Source: Alphaproteobacteria bacterium
GTDB taxonomy: Bacteria > Pseudomonadota > Alphaproteobacteria > Puniceispirillales > Puniceispirillaceae
Reading direction: 5' to 3'
DNA length: 6,036 nucleotides
Assembly (NCBI GenBank): GCA_011525265.1
Contig: WTHV01000080.1
Coordinates: 14,957 to 20,992 of the forward strand
Shown: positions 1 to 4,861 of the stretch, piece by piece
How positions within the stretch are numbered: position 1 is the first letter of the stretch
Layout: each line of letters begins with the position of its first letter
Notes under the pieces: generated by a model
Databases searched by the model: none
What the model saw: only the letters and a program-made list of their open reading frames with translations
What the model was told of the DNA's origin: nothing
Made by a program: the position numbers and the translations under genes

Positions 1-1361
1 TCTTCTTGCGGGGCTGTCATAACAGCTTGTGCTGTGCCACCTGCCTGAGTTGTCTGCGTTGCCTGTGTTGCCTGAGTTGGCGTCTCATCCCAAGGCGGGC
101 GTTCTTCTGATACTGTCTGAGATACTGCCTGAGGCGTTGATGATGAAGGCGTTAAAGATGGATTACCAGTTGATGAAGGTTCGCCAGAAGGGAGGCCAGA
201 AGGGGCTGTTGGCAGTTTTTGGATAATCTCCGCTGGTGTTGGCATTGGGGCGGCATGGGCAAGGCGTATCAAAACCATCTGAGCGCTTGCTCTGGCATTT
301 GGTGCCATTTTGACCTCGCCATGGCCTTTCAAAAGAATTTGCCACGCTCTGCCAAGGCGCCCAATACCTTCGCTGGCAAGAGATTGTGTCACAGCTATGG
401 TGGCTTCTGGCAAATCTGAAAGGCCTGCCCCTGAGGCTTGCAGGGAGGCGTAATGAACCAAATCAAGCATATCAGACAGAATTTTGTCAGGCTCTGAGCC
501 ACGTTCATCTGCTCGTGCATAGGCGTTTAGTGCCGCGCTTGCATCTCCTGCAAGGCAAGCGGTCAGAATATGCCCTATATCTTCATCACCCGCATGGCCT
601 AGCATGGCTGAGACACCAGACGCGCTGAGTGTATCTGCTGTCATAGCGGCCGCCTGATCCAAGAGCGATAATGCATCACGCACTGAGCCTTCAGCCGCTC
701 TTGCGATCATGTGAATTGCCTCATCATCGGCGTTAATCTGTTCACTTTGGGCAATGGATTGTAAATGGGTGGCAAGTAATTCCACAGAAACACGGCGCAA
801 ATCAAAGCGCTGGCACCGTGATAAAATCGTCACAGGTACTTTGCGAATTTCGGTTGTTGCAAAGATAAATTTGACCGCTTTTGGTGGCTCTTCCAGTGTC
901 TTTAAAAGCGCATTAAACGCACTTTTGGACAGCATATGAACCTCGTCAATAATGTAGATTTTAAAGCGTGCAGAAACAGGACGATAGGCCGCCCCATCAA
1001 TGATATCACGTACATCATCAACACCTGTGTTACTGGCGGCATCCATTTCAAGATCATCAACATGACGCCCTGCCATAATTGACTGGCATGGCTCACACGT
1101 ACCGCACGGCTCTAAGGTGGGGCCGCCTGTGCCATCTTGCCCAATACAATTGAGACCTTTGGCCAAAATGCGCGCTGTTGAGGTTTTGCCAACCCCGCGC
1201 ACACCTGTCAGAACAAATGCATGGGCTAGCCTGCCATGTTCAATCGCATTTTGAAGCGTTTTTACAAGCGCGTCTTGACCGATAAGACCGGTAAAATTAT
1301 CAGGGCGGTATTTCCGCGCTAGAACCCTGTAAGCGGTAGGGGCCTTGTCAGACATAGTCAT
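1..1361 (-). CDS. dnaX: DNA polymerase III subunit tau/gamma (DnaX), C-terminus cut off by the window edge
   Basis: This is the clamp-loader ATPase of the replicative polymerase, which opens and loads the beta clamp and, through tau, tethers the polymerase cores. The window holds 453 codons with no stop. Read on the minus strand, residues 12-29 carry the N-terminal YRVLARKYRP signature followed by FTGLIGQ. Walker A is GVRGVGKT at 53-60, the four zinc cysteines are C72, C86, C89 and C92, Walker B is IYIIDEVH at 135-142, sensor 1 lies in FATTE (167-171), and the SRC arginine finger is at 181-183. Domains II and III follow. From about residue 385 the protein becomes a Pro/Ser/Thr/Gln-rich linker, as expected before the tau-specific domains, which lie outside the window. 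I chose the ATG at 1361 because GGA sits about five bases upstream; the in-frame ATG at 1355 is an alternative. The SRP RNA gene lies just upstream. No clear frameshift site for gamma is visible here. Confidence 0.97.
   Translation of the reverse strand, partial: MTMSDKAPTAYRVLARKYRPDNFTGLIGQDALVKTLQNAIEHGRLAHAFVLTGVRGVGKTSTARILAKGLNCIGQDGTGGPTLEPCGTCEPCQSIMAGRHVDDLEMDAASNTGVDDVRDIIDGAAYRPVSARFKIYIIDEVHMLSKSAFNALLKTLEEPPKAVKFIFATTEIRKVPVTILSRCQRFDLRRVSVELLATHLQSIAQSEQINADDEAIHMIARAAEGSVRDALSLLDQAAAMTADTLSASGVSAMLGHAGDEDIGHILTACLAGDASAALNAYARADERGSEPDKILSDMLDLVHYASLQASGAGLSDLPEATIAVTQSLASEGIGRLGRAWQILLKGHGEVKMAPNARASAQMVLIRLAHAAPMPTPAEIIQKLPTAPSGLPSGEPSSTGNPSLTPSSSTPQAVSQTVSEERPPWDETPTQATQATQTTQAGGTAQAVMTAPQE
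45..80. repeat. Four tandem 9-base units inside the dnaX linker
   Basis: On the plus strand the units are CTGAGTTGT, CTGCGTTGC, CTGTGTTGC and CTGAGTTGG, end to end. In the dnaX frame they encode PTQ-ATQ-ATQ-TTQ. Because the period is a multiple of three, changes in copy number keep the frame. They lie in the flexible, poorly conserved linker after domain III, so they probably matter little for function. Confidence 0.8.
109..132. repeat. 12-base tandem duplication inside the dnaX linker
   Basis: GATACTGTCTGA is followed directly by GATACTGCCTGA, 11 of 12 bases identical. On the minus strand they encode two similar four-residue units (around AVSQ and TVSE) in the same low-complexity linker as the 9-base repeats. 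The pattern is consistent with recent slippage. Confidence 0.7.
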
Positions 1362-1367
1362 CACATC

Positions 1368-1392
1368 CAAGCATTGTTAACAAGCATTGTTA
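1368..1392. repeat. Perfect 12-base direct repeat against the dnaX start
   Basis: CAAGCATTGTTA occurs at 1368-1379 and again at 1381-1392, with one base between. The junction forms the 10-base palindrome TTGTTAACAA at 1374-1383. It lies 7 bases upstream of the dnaX ATG (1361), in the 59 bases between the SRP RNA and dnaX. A 13-base period on the minus strand could be a regulatory site or a simple duplication. I do not recognise a known operator. Confidence 0.75.
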
Positions 1393-1420
1393 CTGAGCAA
1401 TGGCAGGCTTTTTATAAGGC

Positions 1421-1510
1421 GGAAGACAGACGACCCGTTAAAAATCTGCTGTGGTTGCTTCCTTTCGGACCTGGCCTGGTAAACAGGACAAACGCCCATC
1501 TGCCTTCCTG
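1421..1510 (-). ncRNA. ffs: Signal recognition particle RNA, small bacterial 4.5S type
   Basis: This RNA binds Ffh and guides ribosomes making inner-membrane proteins to FtsY. On the minus strand, 1476-1453 carries the conserved domain IV: outer pairs, the symmetric loop CAGG/AGCA, the UCC/GGA stem and a GAAA tetraloop (1466-1463), very close to the E. coli GGTCAGGTCC...GGAAGCAGCC core. The ends pair: GGAAGGCAGATGG (1508-1496) matches the 3' segment ending in TCTGTCTTCC (1430-1421) over about 13 base pairs including G-U pairs. CGUU and AACG then extend the helix beyond a small internal loop. There is no Alu domain, so this is the short hairpin form. Exact ends are inferred from the closing helix and promoter spacing. 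One departure is C1474 facing A1455, where E. coli has U-G. From memory, placement upstream of dnaX is common in alphaproteobacteria. Confidence 0.93.
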
Positions 1511-1515
1511 TGTGC

Positions 1516-1544
1516 AATATGGGGCAAATGGGGCGCAGAAACAA
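1516..1544 (-). promoter_or_regulatory. Probable sigma-70-type promoter of the SRP RNA gene
   Basis: Read on the minus strand, a -35-like TTGTTT (1544-1539) and a -10-like CATATT (1521-1516) are separated by 17 bases. Each is a partial match to consensus. The start predicted about seven bases after the -10 falls at roughly 1510-1508, exactly where the RNA's closing helix begins. That agreement is the main support. Confidence 0.5.
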
Positions 1545-1592
1545 GCTTTATTGTCGAACAAATACTGATTAATCGTGTCTGTCTAGGACGCT

Positions 1593-2447
1593 TTATGCTC
1601 TTTTATAGCGGATATCAGCGGCAGGGTATGAGCCTAAGATTTGCAGCCCATCACCTTCGCAATAAAAGGCTAATTCTTCAAGGGCGTGTTTCATGGCAGG
1701 GTCGTCAATATGCGCTTCACAATCGACATAAAATTGCACCGCTGATAAGCGCCCGCCCAGCATATAGCTTTCAATTTTAGTCATATTCACACCATTGGTC
1801 GCAAAACCGCCAAGCGCCTTATAAAGGGCCGCTGGCACAGAGCGCACACGAAAGACCATAGTCGTCACATATTTTTTTGCCGAATCATAAGAGGCAATTG
1901 GGGCATCTGGCGCCATCATCAAAAAACGTGTGGTATTTGAATCCATATCCTCAAAATTCTCTTTTAAGATATCAAGGCCATAAATCTCTGCGGCAAGGCG
2001 TGAGGCAATAGCGGCATGATGTGCCTCACCTTTTGCGGCTATATCCTTGGCCGCCCCTGCGGTATCAGCGTGCGTGACAGCTGCGATATTTTGCGCTTCA
2101 AGCCCCTCACGACATTGGGCAAGGGCTTGTTCATGCGAATGGGCATGGGTGATATCAGATAAGCTTGCCCCTTTAATGCCAAGAAGCTGATGGTTCACAG
2201 GTTGGAAATGCTCGCCTGCAATTTTCAAGCCAGAATTTGGCAAAAGATGATGGATATCTGCCACGCGGCCTGCTGTTGAATTTTCAACAGGCACCATTGC
2301 CATCTGTGCATGACCATCGCGCACCTGTGCCATCATCTCTGAGAAAGAGGCGCATGGCATGACCTCATAATCTGGCAGGCTTGCTTGTGCGGCCATATGT
2401 GAATAGGCGCCTAATACCCCTTGGAATGCTACGGTTTTTTTTGTCAT
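1593..2447 (-). CDS. pheA: Prephenate dehydratase with C-terminal ACT domain
   Basis: The enzyme converts prephenate to phenylpyruvate, releasing water and CO2, in cytoplasmic phenylalanine synthesis. At 284 residues it is the usual size for a stand-alone dehydratase without fused chorismate mutase. The catalytic domain spans about 1-180. It opens with VAFQGVLGAYSHMAA, has VPVENSTAGRV at 52-62 and HSHEQALAQC at 103-112, and ends with the SNTTRF motif (170-175), whose TTRF is essential in this family. The ACT domain (about 193-275) has VPAALYKAL and GVNMTKIESYMLGG. The phenylalanine-binding ESRP of many homologues reads ESYM at 226-229; from memory this is usual in alphaproteobacteria. The start is the first ATG after the kdsB stop, 39 bases away, with no strong ribosome binding site. 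It is probably translated from a kdsB-pheA message. No leader peptide or attenuator is visible. Confidence 0.97.
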   Translation of the reverse strand: MTKKTVAFQGVLGAYSHMAAQASLPDYEVMPCASFSEMMAQVRDGHAQMAMVPVENSTAGRVADIHHLLPNSGLKIAGEHFQPVNHQLLGIKGASLSDITHAHSHEQALAQCREGLEAQNIAAVTHADTAGAAKDIAAKGEAHHAAIASRLAAEIYGLDILKENFEDMDSNTTRFLMMAPDAPIASYDSAKKYVTTMVFRVRSVPAALYKALGGFATNGVNMTKIESYMLGGRLSAVQFYVDCEAHIDDPAMKHALEELAFYCEGDGLQILGSYPAADIRYKRA

Positions 2448-2486
2448 ATCAATTGTTTTCGTCTTTTACTAATCAGTCGGGGTGTA

Positions 2487-3239
2487 TCAGGCAAAAAGCG
2501 CTCTGACAGCTTGTAAATCTTCCTCAGTATCTACGCCGCCAGGGGCTTCGTCAATTGCAGAGGCATGGACAATCATTCCAGCTTCAATAGCGCGTAATTG
2601 TTCTAGCTTTTCTGACAACTCAAGTGGTGAGGGAGGCAATGAGACAAATTGTGATAATGCGGCGCGTTGCCATCCATAAAGTCCAATATGATGCCAATAG
2701 CTCTCACTATTATGAGGCACAGCTTCGCGAGAGAAATAATGCGCCCGGCCAGTGCGATGAGGGCTATCATCGTGCCAGCTCATAACCGCTTTTACAACTT
2801 GAGATTTTGGTACTTCTTCTGCCGTGGCAGGGGCCACTAATGTTGCCAGATCGCAAGTGCCCGCCTCTAGCAAATCTGCTAGTGCCACTATCGCGTCAGT
2901 GGTGATAGTTGGCAGGTCGCCTTGAAGATTTATGATCTTTTGATAGCGCCCGTCTTTATCAATCGCTTCAATCGCTTCGTAAATGCGATCAGAGCCTGAA
3001 GGGTGATCAGCGCGCGTCATAACAGCGCGGCCGCCAATGGTTGTAATATGGTCAAAGATATCATGGTGATCTGTTGCCACATAAACAGGGGCGATATCAG
3101 CAGCAACAGCCCTTGCCCAGACATGCTCAATCAAGGGTTTGCCTGCAATATTGGCCATTGGCTTATTCGGCAGTCTGCTTGCAGCCATACGTGCTGGAAT
3201 CAGGATTATCATATCATTGCGACGCGTGTTTTCGGGCAT
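2487..3239 (-). CDS. kdsB: 3-deoxy-manno-octulosonate cytidylyltransferase (CMP-Kdo synthetase)
   Basis: KdsB joins CTP and Kdo to give CMP-Kdo, the activated sugar for the inner core of lipopolysaccharide, in the cytoplasm. The 250 residues are the normal family length. The nucleotide-binding motif IPARMAASRLPNKP is at 14-27, VATDHHD at 54-60, the Kdo-site HPSGSDRIYEA at 79-89, and NLQGDLP at 104-110 with metal ligand D108. GRAHYFSREAVP, YWHHIGLYGW (181-190) and PSPLELSEKLEQLR follow, and GGVDTEEDL (234-242) supplies the second metal aspartate, D237. I chose the ATG at 3239 because AAGGCGG lies six bases upstream. The in-frame ATG at codon 10, where many homologues begin, has no such site. 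It is first in a leftward pair with pheA and is divergent from the cytochrome gene. Confidence 0.97.
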   Translation of the reverse strand: MPENTRRNDMIILIPARMAASRLPNKPMANIAGKPLIEHVWARAVAADIAPVYVATDHHDIFDHITTIGGRAVMTRADHPSGSDRIYEAIEAIDKDGRYQKIINLQGDLPTITTDAIVALADLLEAGTCDLATLVAPATAEEVPKSQVVKAVMSWHDDSPHRTGRAHYFSREAVPHNSESYWHHIGLYGWQRAALSQFVSLPPSPLELSEKLEQLRAIEAGMIVHASAIDEAPGGVDTEEDLQAVRALFA

Positions 3240-3245
3240 ATTAGG

Positions 3246-3252
3246 CCGCCTT
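3246..3252 (-). promoter_or_regulatory. Ribosome binding site of kdsB
   Basis: AAGGCGG on the minus strand lies six bases before the ATG at 3239. It favours that start over the ATG nine codons further in. Confidence 0.55.
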
Positions 3253-3326
3253 TTGAACAGGTTTCATGGGCTTTTTGTTCCATAAATTGAAAAATCATGC
3301 AAAAGAAAACCGAAAAACAGGTGCCT

Positions 3327-3349
3327 GATCACTTGAGAAAGCTGTGATC
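3327..3349. promoter_or_regulatory. Inverted repeat overlapping the -35 of the cytochrome promoter
   Basis: GATCAC (3327-3332) and GTGATC (3344-3349) are perfect inverted copies with 11 bases between them. The proposed -35 TTGAGA fills the first part of that spacer. The half-sites lie 17 bases apart centre to centre, which could suit a dimeric repressor. The match to any named regulator is not clear. The half-site order is the reverse of a CRP site. Confidence 0.35.
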
Positions 3350-3361
3350 TTGCGATATGAA
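3333..3361 (+). promoter_or_regulatory. Probable sigma-70-type promoter of the cytochrome operon
   Basis: TTGAGA (3333-3338, five of six to consensus) and TATGAA (3356-3361, four of six) are separated by exactly 17 bases. Transcription would start near 3368, giving a leader of about 70 bases that contains the hairpin at 3382-3406. A-tracts lie upstream at 3290-3294, 3301-3309 and 3313-3317, the last at the position of an UP element. I found no equally good promoter for kdsB on the other strand. Confidence 0.45.
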
Positions 3362-3381
3362 GAGCAGGGTAATTTTTGAAA

Positions 3382-3406
3382 GATCGGTGCAGCAATGCAC
3401 CAGATC
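3382..3406 (+). promoter_or_regulatory. Leader hairpin with GCAA tetraloop
   Basis: GATCGGTGCA pairs with TGCACC-A-GATC around a GCAA loop: ten base pairs with one bulged A at 3402. GCAA is a GNRA tetraloop. The hairpin sits in the predicted leader of the cytochrome mRNA, ending 32 bases before the start codon. It has no U-run after it, so it is not an intrinsic terminator. It may stabilise the mRNA or act in DNA as an operator. The palindrome TCATCGATGA (3405-3414) overlaps its 3' end. Confidence 0.45.
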
Positions 3407-3424
3407 ATCGATGACGAGATGTTC

Positions 3425-3430
3425 GGGGGA
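3425..3430 (+). promoter_or_regulatory. Ribosome binding site of the cytochrome gene
   Basis: GGGGGA lies eight bases before the ATG at 3439, a good position, and supports that start. Confidence 0.55.
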
Positions 3431-3438
3431 CATCAAAA

Positions 3439-4023
3439 ATGGATGAACTCAAATTTAATAAGTTATTTGCAGGTGTGTTGCTTGCTGGTCTTTTACTAAT
3501 GGCAGGCATCAAAGCAGGGGATATCCTTGTGCCATCTCATGATGGTCACGGCCATGGTGGTGAGCATAAAAACTCTTATCCAATCGAAGTGGCAGAGGTT
3601 GCTGATACAGGTGCAGCCGTTGCCGCACCAGCTGGCCCAGAGCCTATTTTGGCGCTATTGGCAGAGGCTGATATTGCCGCTGGTATGAAGCTTGCCAAGA
3701 AATGTACCGCTTGCCACGTCTTTGAAGAGGGCGGCAAAAATAAAGTGGGTCCTGTTTTATGGAACATCGTTAATGCTGATAAGGGCGCAATTGATGGCTT
3801 TGGTTATTCTGCTGCGCTTGCTGGCTTTGGCGGGGCATGGGATTACAGCGCGTTAAACGCATTTCTCTATAAGCCAAAGGCCTATATTGAAGGTACAAAG
3901 ATGAATTTCGCCGGTTTGAAAAAGCCGCAAGATAGAGCCAATATGATTGCCAATCTTCGCAGTCTTTCAGCCGCGCCTGCGGCCTTGCCAACAGATGCCG
4001 AGATCGCATCTGAAGCGCAATAA
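3439..4023 (+). CDS. cycM: Membrane-anchored c-type cytochrome, CycM/c552-like
   Basis: This is a monohaem class I cytochrome c, tethered to the inner membrane with its haem domain in the periplasm. Relatives carry electrons from the bc1 complex to terminal oxidases. The N-terminus MDELKFNKLFAGVLL resembles the conserved start of alphaproteobacterial anchored cytochromes. A single hydrophobic segment spans about 9-24 and has no obvious cleavage site, so it probably acts as an anchor. A His-rich stretch follows (H34, H37, H39, H43), then an Ala/Pro-rich linker to about 70. The haem domain runs about 72-178: haem site CTACH at 89-93, VGPVLWNIV at 103-111, and the probable axial methionine M155 in GTKMNF. 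A short acidic, Ala-rich tail ends the 194 residues. It is first in a rightward run with hisN and ghrA. Family assignment is firm; the electron partner is inferred. Confidence 0.93.
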   Translation: MDELKFNKLFAGVLLAGLLLMAGIKAGDILVPSHDGHGHGGEHKNSYPIEVAEVADTGAAVAAPAGPEPILALLAEADIAAGMKLAKKCTACHVFEEGGKNKVGPVLWNIVNADKGAIDGFGYSAALAGFGGAWDYSALNAFLYKPKAYIEGTKMNFAGLKKPQDRANMIANLRSLSAAPAALPTDAEIASEAQ

Positions 4024-4038
4024 GGCCTGAGCCTAGCC

Positions 4039-4833
4039 ATGCGCTGGGAAGATATTCACATAGATGATACAAAGCTGGCAGGGCATCTTGCCAGCTTTTG
4101 TTTTGCCTCACGCGATATCATTGCCCGCTATTTTAGAAGCAGTATCACGATTGAGGGTAAATCAGATGATAGCCCTGTGACCATCGCCGATAAGCAAGCT
4201 GAAGCCGCTATTAGGCAAGCCATTAAAGAGGCTTATCCTGACCATAATATCCTTGGCGAAGAAGGTGGCGGCATTGTAACAAATGCTCTTGATTGGGTCA
4301 TTGATCCTATTGATGGCACACGTGTGTTTATTTCTGGTAAACCGCTTTTTGGCACGCTCATTGCCCTCTGCCATCAAGGTGAGGCAATAGCATCAGTGAT
4401 TGATATGCCTGTATTGGATGAAATGTTCATCGGCATAAAAGGGCAAAAAAGCACATTAAATGGCAAGCCAATTGCGGTGTCTGGCATTACTGATTTATCA
4501 CGGGCACGGATTGCCTCAACCGCGCCAGAAGCACTTGATGAACAGGCATTAGAAAGCTATCTCAGCCTAACAAAGCGGGCACTTAGTTCTAATTGGGGTG
4601 GTGATTGCTATAATTACGCTCTTCTTGCGGCAGGTCATACTGATATTGTGATTGAGCATCAATTGGCTAGTCATGATATAATGGGTCTTGTGCCAGTGAT
4701 TGAATCAGCAGGTGGTATCATCACAGATTGGGATGGGGCGCCCGTGCGTCTTGGTCACAGCACATCTGTGATAGCCTCAGCAAGCTCTGCCTTACATCAG
4801 GCCGCATTAGAGGCAATGGGGTCAGCGCGGTAA
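4039..4833 (+). CDS. hisN: Inositol-monophosphatase-family phosphatase, probably histidinol-phosphatase (HisN)
   Basis: This is a magnesium-dependent sugar/polyol phosphatase of the cytoplasm. Metal-site motifs are clear: SPVTIADKQAE at 45-55, LGEEGGG at 72-78 with E74/E75, and the signature DWVIDPIDGTR at 85-95 with D89 and D92. The third site, near 205-225, has D213 followed by GLVPVIESAGG. At 264 residues it is the normal length. The FISGKPLFGTLIAL stretch after the signature and NWGGDCYNYALLAAG (185-199) resemble the histidinol-phosphatase branch, which dephosphorylates histidinol phosphate in histidine synthesis, more than true inositol monophosphatases. No other his gene is nearby, so the substrate is inferred. 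The start is 15 bases after the cytochrome stop with only a weak AAGG overlapping that stop, which suggests coupled translation. Confidence 0.88.
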   Translation: MRWEDIHIDDTKLAGHLASFCFASRDIIARYFRSSITIEGKSDDSPVTIADKQAEAAIRQAIKEAYPDHNILGEEGGGIVTNALDWVIDPIDGTRVFISGKPLFGTLIALCHQGEAIASVIDMPVLDEMFIGIKGQKSTLNGKPIAVSGITDLSRARIASTAPEALDEQALESYLSLTKRALSSNWGGDCYNYALLAAGHTDIVIEHQLASHDIMGLVPVIESAGGIITDWDGAPVRLGHSTSVIASASSALHQAALEAMGSAR

Positions 4834-4847
4834 TTTCATTCATCAAA

Positions 4848-4854
4848 AAGGTGA
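4848..4854 (+). promoter_or_regulatory. Ribosome binding site of ghrA
   Basis: AAGGTGA lies seven bases before the ATG at 4862 and is the clearest ribosome binding site in the window. It sits in the 28-base gap after hisN. Confidence 0.7.
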
Positions 4855-4861
4855 TAGCACT

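Noticed and set aside
199..225. A-rich stretch in dnaX as a programmed frameshift site for gamma
   Set aside because: On the minus strand it reads CAA AAA CTG, which does not fit the slippery heptamer pattern, and no supporting stem is evident. Any real site may lie beyond the left edge.
29..628. Several short plus-strand open frames of 65-80 codons
   Set aside because: They lie wholly opposite dnaX, whose minus-strand frame is continuous and carries all family motifs. Their products are low-complexity and resemble nothing I know.
1411..1416. TATAAA as a -10 element for dnaX
   Set aside because: The sequence 17 bases upstream (AACGGG) bears no resemblance to a -35 and lies inside the SRP RNA.
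1513..1592. Intrinsic terminator between pheA and the SRP RNA
   Set aside because: Only small palindromes such as GATTAATC are present, with no GC-rich stem followed by a U-run.
1451..1780. Plus-strand 109-codon open frame
   Set aside because: It runs across the SRP RNA, the intergenic gap and the antisense of pheA, with no recognisable domain or ribosome binding site.
2448..2486. Phenylalanine leader peptide or attenuator ahead of pheA
   Set aside because: The 39-base gap after kdsB has no Phe-codon run, no short frame and no hairpin pair.
3770..4111. Minus-strand 113-codon open frame
   Set aside because: It is antisense to the cytochrome and hisN genes, both well supported, and has no family signal.
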